From positions 62,001 through 126,000 of the forward strand of contig JBCCBP010000001.1 of assembly GCA_039033995.1 (NCBI GenBank): DNA of 64,000 bases. Direction: 5' to 3'. This DNA comes from CALBPI01 sp039033995. GTDB lineage: Bacteria > Pseudomonadota > Gammaproteobacteria > Steroidobacterales > Woeseiaceae. The notes under the pieces are model-generated. The model was not told the origin of the DNA, made no database searches, and worked only from the letters and a program-made list of their open reading frames with translations. A program made the position numbers and the translations under genes. Positions 27,053 to 36,042 of the stretch are shown here, piece by piece; positions within the stretch are counted from its first letter, which is position 1, and every line of letters starts with the position of its first letter.

Positions 27053-27804
27053 GTACCACTGGTAAACGCGTCTTGTTGGTCGATGATGAACCGGCTGCCA
27101 TCGTCAACCTTCGTTCAGTCCTTGACGGCTTTGACGGTCTCGCGGTTATCGACGAGGTTGGCGACGGAGAGACCGCTATCCAACGCATTGTCGAGCACCG
27201 CCCCGATATTGTCTTTCTCGATATCGAAATGCCAGGTGTTAACGGCTTCGAGGTGGCAAAAGAAACAGCGCACCTCAAATACCAGTTGGTGTTCGTGACT
27301 GCGTATGGTCAATACGCTTTAGACGCGTTTGAAACGAATGCGATCGACTATCTGTTGAAACCCGTTCGACCTTCGGTACTGGAAAAATGCGTTCGCAAAA
27401 TGCTGTTTCAGGAAGGACTCGTTCTCGAAGCGCTGGAGAAACAACCTTCTAGAAACTCCAACTTGGTATTGTCTGACGGTAAGGCGACCAGAGTGGTGAG
27501 TCTGGATCACATTTGTTATGTCGAGGGCATCGGCCGTTATCGGCGAGTGCACTTAGATAGCGATGGCGCCGGGACTCACAAAACAAAAACAATTATTTCG
27601 GACACCACGCTCGATGAATTCGAGGCGCAACTCCCCGACAGTCTTTTTATGCGGCTCCATCGCAGTTACATCATCAATCTCGAGAAACTTGTTCGCCTGT
27701 CCACCGAGCAGCGCAGACACGTTGTCAAAATCGCTGATGTCGACCCGCTGATACCTGTTTCGCGCAGCAAAGTGCGTACACTAAAAGCACTGATCTCAGT
27801 TTGA
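27049..27804 (+). CDS. LytTR-family response regulator
   Basis: Receiver domain with acidic pair Asp12-Asp13, phosphorylation site Asp58 (VFLDIEMPG) and the conserved Lys in DYLLKPVRP. The C-terminal LytTR DNA-binding domain spans from about residue 145 (RVVSLDHICYVEGIGRYRR) to the end, with the family pattern MRLHRSYIINLEKL. Partner of the LytS-type kinase. Coupling to two secreted proteins suggests that this operon senses an envelope or extracellular cue and includes its own effector enzymes; which promoters it binds is unknown. Confidence 0.93.
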   Translation: MSTTGKRVLLVDDEPAAIVNLRSVLDGFDGLAVIDEVGDGETAIQRIVEHRPDIVFLDIEMPGVNGFEVAKETAHLKYQLVFVTAYGQYALDAFETNAIDYLLKPVRPSVLEKCVRKMLFQEGLVLEALEKQPSRNSNLVLSDGKATRVVSLDHICYVEGIGRYRRVHLDSDGAGTHKTKTIISDTTLDEFEAQLPDSLFMRLHRSYIINLEKLVRLSTEQRRHVVKIADVDPLIPVSRSKVRTLKALISV

Positions 27805-28046
27805 TTCGCGTCATTCGCGGGAGCACCGCTCGTGTGCGTTGCAAGCCCACATGCCGCTAACCAGTTGCGTGAAGGCAGTAGGTCGCGACATTCATCATTG
27901 GTGTCAATCGAGAGGCTTGTTGGCAATCCAGACATAACGACTTCGTTCACATCAGAACATCTGTCGCACTTGCGCTTTTGCGAGCAGGAAGTGTGCGTCA
28001 TGTGTACAAAGCGCTGCCGTATACTTGCGCAATTTCGGAAACGACG

Positions 28047-28913
28047 ATGAAACACTGGAATGAAGTTCGCACGGCGGCAACGGTCGCTCGCAAAGGTACG
28101 GTGAGTGCCGCCGCACAAGAATTACAAATTCATCGAGCAACAGTCAATCGACATATTGAAGTGCTGGAATCCGAACTTGGCGCCAAGCTATTTCTTCGTT
28201 CCGCACGCGGCTACAAACCCACAGATCTCGGTGATGCGCTACTGAGAATCGCGGATACGACCCATTCGCAGTTCGCCGAGTTGAATCGAATTGCACAGGC
28301 GGATGCTGGCTCCCTGCAGGGCGTTTTGACCGTCGCGACGGTCGACATGCTCGTGCCAAGAGTTTTACCTGCTATCGACCGCTTCTTAGCAGAAAATCCG
28401 AGTATGAACGTGCAACTGAACTCTGGGCCCATTCCTGTCAGGTTAGAATTCGGTGAGGCGGATATCGCTTTTCGGGTTGGACGTAAGCCAACAGATCCAG
28501 ACTACATCGCCGTCCCGTTTGGCGACTACTCCATTGGGCTCTTTGCCTCCAAGACTTACGTTGACCGTCGGGGCATACCTACGCATCCTGACGACTTGGC
28601 GTCCCATGACTTTATAACACCAATAGATGGGAGGGTCCTAGATGCACCGTTCATGCGTTGGCTGTCGACACGCATTCCCAACAATACTATGCGATTGGCG
28701 TGTGATGATTGGCCCGGCGTAATGCGTGCGGTTATCGCAGGCGTCGGTATTGGCTTTGTCCCGCATAGTCTCGTAGACGAGAAAGATGACTTAGTTGAAA
28801 TTCACTGGCCACAGAAGAACTGGACTGTCAAAGCGTGGCGTGTGACCCACGTCGATTTGCATCGGTCAGCGAAAGTGAAGCTCTTCCTAAAAGTTGTATC
28901 TGACCTCTCTTAG
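28047..28913 (+). CDS. LysR-family transcriptional regulator (copy A of a paralogous pair)
   Basis: A 288-residue LTTR starting at the ATG of MKHWNEVRTAATVARKGT. The HTH is VSAAAQELQIHRATVNRHIEV. It is clearly paralogous to the LysR gene at 36043-36921: both share WNE-RTA, HRATV-RHI, RGY and the DPDY segment in the effector domain. It precedes the exported cluster 29361-35110 on the same strand, separated by 447 bases that contain a promoter, and may control that cluster. Confidence 0.9.
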   Translation: MKHWNEVRTAATVARKGTVSAAAQELQIHRATVNRHIEVLESELGAKLFLRSARGYKPTDLGDALLRIADTTHSQFAELNRIAQADAGSLQGVLTVATVDMLVPRVLPAIDRFLAENPSMNVQLNSGPIPVRLEFGEADIAFRVGRKPTDPDYIAVPFGDYSIGLFASKTYVDRRGIPTHPDDLASHDFITPIDGRVLDAPFMRWLSTRIPNNTMRLACDDWPGVMRAVIAGVGIGFVPHSLVDEKDDLVEIHWPQKNWTVKAWRVTHVDLHRSAKVKLFLKVVSDLS

Positions 28914-29190
28914 GTTGGATGGCGGCCCGTCTCAACAACCTGTCATGCGGATAGTCCTTACCGCATTTTCTCTGGCTACCTGGGCTAAACCGCAGTTGCT
29001 ATCCAGCGCTGTTCGCTATGGTGAGGATTCGAGTCTCTCCCGTTGTCACTGAGATTGAAATCGCGCGCGGCAAGCACCAAATGTTTCTTGCTGCTCGCTT
29101 CAACCACACTGCAACGAAACCGTAATGCAGCCTTAGGCACGCCATCCTCAAGCGCGTCAATGCGTTGTAAAACTTGATGGGCGCCGTTAG

Positions 29191-29219
29191 TTGGCTGCAC
29201 CTTCGGGATTCACTATAAA
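29191..29219 (+). promoter_or_regulatory. Promoter of the exported multicopper-oxidase cluster
   Basis: TTGGCT at 29191-29196 and TATAAA at 29214-29219 with a 17-base spacer. Transcription would start near 29226, leaving a leader of about 135 bases before the ATG at 29361. The rest of the 447-base gap after the LysR gene holds only a weak leftward frame of about 70 codons (28985-29200). Confidence 0.5.
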
Positions 29220-29360
29220 AAGCTTCGACAGGCAGTCCAAACCTCTCAACTTGTCCAAAAGTCACATCTACGCACAAACCCTGCGCTTTTTTGCGTCTAC
29301 TGATCGATTCACAAAACTGCTATCCCTAATGATGCAGACCAACAATTAGGGAGAGCAACG

Positions 29361-30644
29361 ATGGTAATCACCAGATCGCGATTCGGTGCACTGTTCGCAG
29401 CGGCGCTACTTACGATAGACGCACTAGCCGGTGTAGCGACGATAGAAGCATCTTCGACCACTGAGAAAGCACATATGCCACGGTCTCTTTCGATTCTTGA
29501 ATTCGGTGGCCCTAACGTATTGTTCGCCGCCGACCAAAAGCAAAACCGGATCTATGCATTTGAGATAGAGAATATACCGGACTCGACACGCAACTTGGAT
29601 ATCACTCCCTACAACCTTGTTGGGTTCGGATCGCAGCTAGCTCGCTATTTGGAAACGGACCCGCTCGGAGTCACCTACCACGACCTAGCGGTTCATCCGG
29701 TCACTAAAGTGGCGTTTCTATCCATCACCGTCAAAACGGAAAGTGGCCCTCGTTCCGAACTTATTCTGGTGACACCAAAAGGGGAAATCCGATCCGTTGA
29801 TTTCCGGAAGCTACCTTTCTCAAGTGTTCCTATTGGCGAGACGCCGGATAGCGACGTCACATTCTGGCGCGATATCCCGGCTGCAGCACTGTCGGTAACC
29901 GATTTCGAATTCGATGACGGGATTCTGTATATCGCTGGCCTGTCCAATGGCGAGTTCGCGTCTACGCTACGGCATGTGCGTTACCCATTTGAAGACAGTG
30001 TAGAGATGACAAGCATAGAGATGTTTCATACGGCGCATAACCAAAACGAAACCCGTGCACCGATTCGAGCAATGTCTATCGCGACAGTCGATGGTCGAAA
30101 AACGCTCATTGCTGCTTACACGTGCACACCATTGGTCACTATACCCGCTAGCGACCTCAGCGATGGTGCACACGTTGTCGGAAAAACGATCGCCGAGCTC
30201 GGATACGGCAACACGCCGCTAGAGGTTCTCACGTTGACCGCCTACAACATGGAGCGGCAGCCGGAGGAATTTGTACTGGTGATCAATCGCGAGATGGGTG
30301 CAAATCTGATCCAAATGGAGAGTCTGGCAAAAGCCCCGGCACTCAATCAGGCATTTTCTGGATTGGGTGACACGCTGGGGGCTCACGGCACTCAAGTCCC
30401 TTTCGCCGGTACGTTACAGGCGGACGATCAAGATCCACAACAAATCCTGCTGTTGCGGAGGAATATCGATACAGGCGATGTGGATCTAATTTCTTCTATG
30501 AAAGGCGTCTATTTTCGACTTTCGGACTTCGTCTCTGAGTATACGTTTCCGGACTATCAGTACTCGAAGAGTCAAGAGGGAACGCAGAAGTTTCATAACA
30601 TGATCAAACCCATTGAGGGATACGCTGACTTGGTCATCAAATAG
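29361..30644 (+). CDS. Exported propeller-like protein of unknown function
   Basis: A 427-residue protein with a signal peptide (RFGALFAAALLTIDALAGVA). The mature part alternates short beta segments and Asp/Gly turns (VLFAADQKQNRIYAFEIEN; DFEFDDGILYIAGLSNGEF; GTLQADDQDPQQILLLRR), which looks like a beta-propeller, though I cannot assign a family. The ribosome-binding site is AGGGAGAG. First gene of a four-gene exported cluster with an Ig-like protein, a multicopper oxidase and a porin. A binding or scaffold role for the oxidase is inference. Confidence 0.75.
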   Translation: MVITRSRFGALFAAALLTIDALAGVATIEASSTTEKAHMPRSLSILEFGGPNVLFAADQKQNRIYAFEIENIPDSTRNLDITPYNLVGFGSQLARYLETDPLGVTYHDLAVHPVTKVAFLSITVKTESGPRSELILVTPKGEIRSVDFRKLPFSSVPIGETPDSDVTFWRDIPAAALSVTDFEFDDGILYIAGLSNGEFASTLRHVRYPFEDSVEMTSIEMFHTAHNQNETRAPIRAMSIATVDGRKTLIAAYTCTPLVTIPASDLSDGAHVVGKTIAELGYGNTPLEVLTLTAYNMERQPEEFVLVINREMGANLIQMESLAKAPALNQAFSGLGDTLGAHGTQVPFAGTLQADDQDPQQILLLRRNIDTGDVDLISSMKGVYFRLSDFVSEYTFPDYQYSKSQEGTQKFHNMIKPIEGYADLVIK

Positions 30645-30676
30645 AAAAACGCAATTGTAAGTCAGGAGGTGCCAGC

Positions 30677-31510
30677 ATGTTCATACTGATACTCAATACG
30701 ATTGTGAGTCTTTTCTTGTCAGGACAGCTCACGTTCTTGGAAGGGCAAACTTGTACGACAAAGCAGCAGCCAAGGGTCGCGGACTTGTATCCAAGAGCGA
30801 CAGTGTTGCCCAAGAACCTTCTGCGATTTTATGTGTACTTCGATCACGCAATGGATAGCGCTTCGTCGGCTGGTCAAATAGAGATTCGTACTTCCTCAGG
30901 AAAAGTCCTCGACGAACTTTTGCTGCAGAGTCGCGCTCCGCTTTGGTCCGAGGACGGGCGTCGACTGACACTGATTCTGGATCCCGGCCGCATCAAGACC
31001 GGACTATCGCATGCACACCAACCTGACTCAGGATTCAAAGTAGGCGAAGAGTTCACTCTCGTCATCGGTCAAGGCTTCACTACCGAGACCGGTTGCGAAA
31101 TGGCAGCTGTCTTTGAGCATCAGTTCTTCATCGCCCGCGCTGACACGACGCCACCGAATCCAAAAAATTGGGCCTTGAACACGCCGAGCGCCATGTCGCG
31201 GGATCCACTGACGGTTTCCTTCAAGAAGCCGCTCGATCATCTTTCATTGGCATACCGCATAAGGGTAAAGACCATCACAGGTCAATCGATTCCCGGCGCG
31301 ATCTCGCTTGGCAAAGACGATGAACAATGGATCTTCACTCCCTCGGAGGTATGGGCGGAAGGCCCGTACAACCTAGTGATCGACTCTCGTCTCGAGGACC
31401 TTGCAGGAAACCGACCCACTGGCCTGTTCGATGCGCCGGTCGGACAAAGGAGTACGCGTGGTGCGAGCGCGGCACCGCTCCAATTGGCCTTCAAGATCGA
31501 TCACCCCTAG
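30677..31510 (+). CDS. Exported protein with bacterial Ig-like domains
   Basis: A 277-residue protein. The N-terminal hydrophobic segment (MFILILNTIVSLFLSGQLTF) can serve as signal peptide. Two Ig-like repeats are visible: the first from NLLRFYVYFDHAMD to FVIARAD-like sequence, the second from DPLTVSFKKPLDHLS to YNLVIDSRLEDLAGN; both have the SbsA/Big_5 style strand pattern. A perfect AGGAGGT site lies 6 bases before the ATG. Follows the propeller-like gene by 32 bases and precedes the multicopper oxidase by 51, so it is probably part of the same secreted assembly. Confidence 0.72.
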   Translation: MFILILNTIVSLFLSGQLTFLEGQTCTTKQQPRVADLYPRATVLPKNLLRFYVYFDHAMDSASSAGQIEIRTSSGKVLDELLLQSRAPLWSEDGRRLTLILDPGRIKTGLSHAHQPDSGFKVGEEFTLVIGQGFTTETGCEMAAVFEHQFFIARADTTPPNPKNWALNTPSAMSRDPLTVSFKKPLDHLSLAYRIRVKTITGQSIPGAISLGKDDEQWIFTPSEVWAEGPYNLVIDSRLEDLAGNRPTGLFDAPVGQRSTRGASAAPLQLAFKIDHP

Positions 31511-31561
31511 AAAGCAACCCCACGCTCCAATTAACTCTCGTACGCAACGCTAAGGAAAATC

Positions 31562-33652
31562 ATGATCACGACACAACTACGTCTCAAAGAAGGTCTGCGA
31601 TATTGCCTTCCGTTACTTGTCGTAATACTGCCCTGTGGGAAGACATTTGCGTCAGAGCCATCAGATTTCGCACGGTCGGCGAACAGCCCGGTCGCTCGAG
31701 TAAGCTACACGAGCCATACGTCGGGACGACCGCAACACGAGACGCTGAATGCCCCGGTGAATCGACCACCAGGCACTGTTGAATGGAGTGCTGCCATCGC
31801 GTACACCGATGGCCAGATCTTCAACCCAGCGACTGGCAAAATGGATCGCGTTCGGCTTCGCAGTTATCAAGGTCATGGGACGGACCCGGACGTACCTTTT
31901 GTTCCGCCAGCGGTGTTTCTGCGTCCAGGCGATACATTCTTGCTGAACCTCGAGAACAAGTTGCCTGAGGACGATCCGTCGTGCATCGATCGTGGCGACA
32001 TCAATATTCCACACTGCTTCAACACAACCAATATGCATGTGCACGGGTTATGGGTGAGTCCGGCTGGCAACTCAGACAACGTACTCCTCAGTCTTGCGCC
32101 CGGCGCGAAATTCACCCACGAATACAATATTCCGGCCGATCATCCAGCAGGTACGTTTTGGTACCACCCACACACGCATGGTTCGACGGCGCTTCAAGTC
32201 AGTAGCGGCATGGGCGGTCCGCTGATCATCCGCGGAGAGCGACTGCCGGGTCCGAATCACAGAGGTGATATCGACACCTTGCTGCGGACGACTGAAGGTG
32301 CTCCGATTCCCGAGCGAATCCTCACTCTTACGCAAATTGCTTATGCATGTGGTCCACGACGAGAGGATGGCTCTATTGAAGTCAAAACCGATGCGGACGG
32401 GTTTTGGGTTTGTGACGAAGACGATGTCGGAATGGTCGAAGGCTACAATCAGTTTGGGATGTTTGAAGACTTCGATACGCCTTCAGGCATTCCGGACATA
32501 CGCATTCGTTGGGAAGTCTCGGGCCGACATACAGCGATTAACGGCCGCGTCATCCCGATGATTGAAGAAGTAGAAGCGGGAGCGGTCGAGCGGTGGCGGC
32601 TGATCCAGGCCGGGGTGAGCGGATCTGTGTCTGTGAGTTTTCGTAAGTTCAGCGGCAACCCAGAGAGTCTCGACTACCAAGGTGGAAGTACAGAGGCGAG
32701 AGACGCGTTTGTTGGTGACTTGTGTACCGGTCCCGAAGTGGATCAATTCTCCATAGCGCTCGATGGCCTCACTCGATCTCGGATCAACGTTCAACAACGT
32801 ACGATTCTTCACCCCGGCTATCGAGACGACGTACTCGTCGCATTTTCGGAGCCCGGAATCTACTGCATCATCGATAACGACGCGCCGAAGCACGAGAACA
32901 TTAGAATGCAAGCAAAGCAGAGACAGCTGCTTGGATTTGTCCGTGTCACCGGCTCCGAGAGTTCGTTTGATCGATCAGCAACGACGGAGTTCGTTCAGTC
33001 ATTTCTCGTAGAGGCTGCGAGCCAACACATGCCGAAATCCGTGCGTCGAACTATCGTGGACGATCTTTCCGGGAAAATCATAGGTCTTGCCGCATTCGTT
33101 GCACACGAGTCCTTGCTGGATCGAGAGCTTGATAGCCGTCAAACGCTGGGCTTCGATACGATCCTCGTGGAGGATGCGCCGAAAAACGAGTTTGTCGTTG
33201 GCGAACTCGAATTCCTAGCAGATGGTCGGCCTAAGTTAATCAATGCATCAGAATTCGCGCTCGGACGAGTCGATCGAACGCTAACGCTTGGAAACATTGA
33301 GGAGTGGACGCTCGCGGCTTTTACAGAAGGCCACCCATTTCACAAACATGTCAATCCCGTTCAGATAGTCAGCATCGTTGACCCCGATACTGGTATCGAC
33401 GTAAGTAAGTTCGATTCGGGCTCTGTGTACGCAGGCCTGTCTGGGCAATGGAAAGATACGGTGTTTCTGCCCACCAATCTCTTTGGCGTGCCTTATGTCG
33501 TCACTGTGCGAACTCACTACCGTCGTTACATCGGTACATTCGTACTGCATTGTCACATTCTCGACCATGAGGATTTCGGAATGATGCAAGTGCTAGAGGT
33601 AAAAATGCCCGATGCGTCGAGTGGTCGTAGTCACAATGCTCATGGCCATTAG
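31562..33652 (+). CDS. Multicopper oxidase
   Basis: A 696-residue secreted oxidase with a Sec signal peptide (CLPLLVVILPCGKTFA). All four copper motifs are present: HVHG in TNMHVHGLWVSP, HPHTHG in FWYHPHTHGS, the third in GHPFHKHVNP, and the last in LHCHILDHEDFGMM, where HCH-HxxxxM supplies the type 1 and type 3 sites with a Met axial ligand. It oxidises a substrate by one-electron steps and reduces O2 to water; substrate unknown. Extra Cys residues (SCIDRGDINIPHC) near the first motif suggest a disulfide. Clustering with exported partners and a porin is notable. Confidence 0.92.
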   Translation: MITTQLRLKEGLRYCLPLLVVILPCGKTFASEPSDFARSANSPVARVSYTSHTSGRPQHETLNAPVNRPPGTVEWSAAIAYTDGQIFNPATGKMDRVRLRSYQGHGTDPDVPFVPPAVFLRPGDTFLLNLENKLPEDDPSCIDRGDINIPHCFNTTNMHVHGLWVSPAGNSDNVLLSLAPGAKFTHEYNIPADHPAGTFWYHPHTHGSTALQVSSGMGGPLIIRGERLPGPNHRGDIDTLLRTTEGAPIPERILTLTQIAYACGPRREDGSIEVKTDADGFWVCDEDDVGMVEGYNQFGMFEDFDTPSGIPDIRIRWEVSGRHTAINGRVIPMIEEVEAGAVERWRLIQAGVSGSVSVSFRKFSGNPESLDYQGGSTEARDAFVGDLCTGPEVDQFSIALDGLTRSRINVQQRTILHPGYRDDVLVAFSEPGIYCIIDNDAPKHENIRMQAKQRQLLGFVRVTGSESSFDRSATTEFVQSFLVEAASQHMPKSVRRTIVDDLSGKIIGLAAFVAHESLLDRELDSRQTLGFDTILVEDAPKNEFVVGELEFLADGRPKLINASEFALGRVDRTLTLGNIEEWTLAAFTEGHPFHKHVNPVQIVSIVDPDTGIDVSKFDSGSVYAGLSGQWKDTVFLPTNLFGVPYVVTVRTHYRRYIGTFVLHCHILDHEDFGMMQVLEVKMPDASSGRSHNAHGH

Positions 33653-33667
33653 TGGGCGGCAACAATA

Positions 33668-35110
33668 GTGACTAAACAGAAAGACGCTTTGATGGGATCA
33701 CGCCGGAGACATTTGCGGCGTTCCGACAACTACCACGCCTTAGCGGTTCTTACCGTATCTACAACGATGCTGTGTTTTGATATCGCGCATGCAGACAATC
33801 TTGAATCGCTTGCCGATCGATTGGAGTCGTTGGAAGCCGAACTCGAGGAACAGGCTTCGGAAATCGAGCGGCTGAAGACGAAGCTAGCAAAGGCTGAGCA
33901 ATCACAGTCGCTTGTCAATGTGAGTGAGGCAACAGCGAACGCGGTTGAGGATAACGTTGTCAATATAGAAAGGTCGAGAGCGCCAACGGGACGTTTTCCT
34001 GACGCAGCGATTATCACGGCGGGTGACTTTGAAGGAGCGATAAAGATCCCGGATTCTCAGGCTTCTGTGAAGATTGGCGGGTTTGTCCGACTGGACGGGA
34101 GCTACGATTTTGATAGCCTCGGTTTCCAGGATGTTGTCAATCACAGACGTATTCCACTCGATGGCACGCCCGAGGATGGCGCGCAGCAGTCCCGTTTTCA
34201 TGTTCGTAATAGTCGCTTCAATATTGATTACCGCCGCCCAACGGAAGCCGGTCAGATTCGAGCATTTCTTGAGTTTGATTTCTTTGGTGGTGGCAACGAA
34301 TTCATCAACAACTATGAAGTTCGGATTCGGCATGTTGCCGCGAACCTGGGGAACTTCTTTGTAGGGCAATGGTGGTCTCAGTTCACGGATATCGCTGCTA
34401 GTCCCGAAACCGTTGATTTTGGTCCGCCGCTGGGCCAGCCTGTTCTGCGAAACCCTGGCATTCGATGGGCGAAGAGTCTTGACGCAGAAGGAAGCTGGCG
34501 CGTTGGTGTTGGTATCGAGAATCCCGGAGGTGATCTCACTGATTCCCAAGACCAGTTCGCTTCCGACTCGGTACCGAATTTTACCGGGTTTGTTGAGTCC
34601 AGGCAGAGTTGGGGGAGAATAAGATTGGCCGGATTGGCGTTGCAATTGGATTCTGATACCGACACCGCGTTGACAGGTGGATTCAATCTAACCGGTCGAG
34701 TAAACACGCCGTGGCTTTCAGCTAAAGATAACCTTGTCTTCGGAGTCTCAGGTGGCAAAGGCTTTACGCACTACTATTCGGTCTTCGCAGGCGCCGGTCT
34801 AGAAGGTGTCATCAATTCAAACGGCGACGTGGAAACGACTGGCATTTTGGGCGGGTATGTGGGTTTTCAACATTGGTGGTCGGAGACCTTACGATCAACA
34901 GTGGTTGCCAGTGCGATTGAGTTGGACGCGCCCGACGCATCAGTCGGCAGCGCATTCGATAGTGGCGATCGCTATCGGATCAACTTAGTATGGTCGCCTA
35001 GCGAAGACGTAACGCTGGGATTCGAGTTCAACCATGCCAACCAAGAAACCTTTGATGGCCGCAACGGTAATGGCAGTCGACTGAACGCCATCGCGCAAAT
35101 CGACTTTTGA
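33668..35110 (+). CDS. DcaP-like outer-membrane porin
   Basis: A 480-residue outer-membrane protein. After the signal peptide comes a coiled coil (ESLADRLESLEAELEEQASE), then a beta-barrel that begins with SVKIGGFVRLDGSYDFDS and ends in Phe (AIAQIDF). The pattern matches DcaP trimeric porins, which take up small negatively charged compounds. I keep the GTG at 33668; ATG 33692 is an alternative. Last gene of the multicopper-oxidase cluster, 15 bases after the oxidase, so it may import the oxidase product or substrate. Confidence 0.88.
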   Translation: MTKQKDALMGSRRRHLRRSDNYHALAVLTVSTTMLCFDIAHADNLESLADRLESLEAELEEQASEIERLKTKLAKAEQSQSLVNVSEATANAVEDNVVNIERSRAPTGRFPDAAIITAGDFEGAIKIPDSQASVKIGGFVRLDGSYDFDSLGFQDVVNHRRIPLDGTPEDGAQQSRFHVRNSRFNIDYRRPTEAGQIRAFLEFDFFGGGNEFINNYEVRIRHVAANLGNFFVGQWWSQFTDIAASPETVDFGPPLGQPVLRNPGIRWAKSLDAEGSWRVGVGIENPGGDLTDSQDQFASDSVPNFTGFVESRQSWGRIRLAGLALQLDSDTDTALTGGFNLTGRVNTPWLSAKDNLVFGVSGGKGFTHYYSVFAGAGLEGVINSNGDVETTGILGGYVGFQHWWSETLRSTVVASAIELDAPDASVGSAFDSGDRYRINLVWSPSEDVTLGFEFNHANQETFDGRNGNGSRLNAIAQIDF

Positions 35111-35342
35111 CCGATGGGTTCAACACGAGCTGTTACCGGGCAGTTTGAGAGAAAATGAATTCACCTAGTCTGATGCAGGTTCCGTAAACAACCGGATCAA
35201 ACGCCAAAAGACCCTTAAAGGGTTGTACAACAATATTGGAATAACTCTGTCATCCGTCTCCGGATAATCATTACTTATTCGCTTTATTTGGCGTATCAAG
35301 CCTAAGGTTTTTTTCAATACCTGTACGTCGGCGATGCGTAGG

Positions 35343-35813
35343 TCATGCTCTGTCGCTTAAAGCCGTGCTGTCATCGCGATTGTTTGACGGCCAGAAAGCA
35401 GATGACGACAGCACGATGGCTGTCCCTGAAAAGATGGTCATCAGCGTGCCCGGCATGAAGTGCACATGCCCACCGAGATCAAGAAACAGGAAGTAGCCGA
35501 CGTCCAACAGACCACCGACCATCGCCGTGACCCATATTGCGGTCTTGTTGCCACGCCAGATCCAGATCGCGCCCAGCAGGGTTACCACCCCGCCCCACAG
35601 AAGGTTCCAGCCGTGTTGGTTCAAGATCGCACCGACAGCGGCATGGTAAGTGTTTTCGAGAAGCTCCGGTGGCACTGCATCGGCGATCGCCTGAAAACCA
35701 GCTGTGGCTGGTTTTGCCAGCACCAGCGCACCTGCAATGGTGTGGACCAAGCCCCAGATCACCCAAAGTATCGATGCAGTTCTGAGCATCAGAGTCACAG
35801 CAGGTTGCTTCAT
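35343..35813 (-). CDS. Four-helix membrane protein of unknown function
   Basis: A 156-residue integral membrane protein with four hydrophobic helices (ILWVIWGLVHTIAGALVLA; WGGVVTLLGAIWIW; AIWVTAMVGGLLDVGYFLFL; LMTIFSGTAIVLSSSAF). I do not recognise the family. The 232 bases on its 3' side, up to the porin gene, contain a short dyad (ACCCTT-A-AAGGGT at 35211-35223) without a T-tract. No operon partner is evident. Confidence 0.7.
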   Translation of the reverse strand: MKQPAVTLMLRTASILWVIWGLVHTIAGALVLAKPATAGFQAIADAVPPELLENTYHAAVGAILNQHGWNLLWGGVVTLLGAIWIWRGNKTAIWVTAMVGGLLDVGYFLFLDLGGHVHFMPGTLMTIFSGTAIVLSSSAFWPSNNRDDSTALSDRA

Positions 35814-36042
35814 CTACGTTCTCCCATGTTGGTGTCGCCACAAGTGTCAACGAAACACACGCCAACTCTTGTATCGAATCAGTCGCGTTATTACCGGTGT
35901 CATGCGTTGGCCGAGACGAGTCGACGCAACGGTTTGGGTGTTGGCAACTCGGTGGTTGTTAATTCCGTTTAGCGTGCATCAATCGTTTATGCCGTGATAG
36001 AGCGCGAATCGTGCATACCCCGTGCGCTGATGCAACACGACG

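Noticed and set aside
29021..29045. A T-arm-like string (GGATTCGAGTC)
   Set aside because: The flanking arms do not pair and no acceptor, D or anticodon arms can be drawn, so it is not a tRNA gene.
28985..29200. A 71-codon minus-strand frame of fairly protein-like composition in the gap after LysR copy A
   Set aside because: It has no spaced ribosome-binding site, no recognised family, and its start codon lies inside the -10/-35 region of the likely cluster promoter. Possible but not supported.
35211..35223. Short perfect dyad ACCCTT-A-AAGGGT after the porin gene
   Set aside because: The loop is a single base and no T-tract follows, so it cannot be a normal intrinsic terminator; it may be chance.
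35261..35276. A half Fur-like site (GATAATCATTA) after the DcaP-like porin gene
   Set aside because: Only the right half matches; the left half has no dyad partner and there is no rightward gene start nearby.
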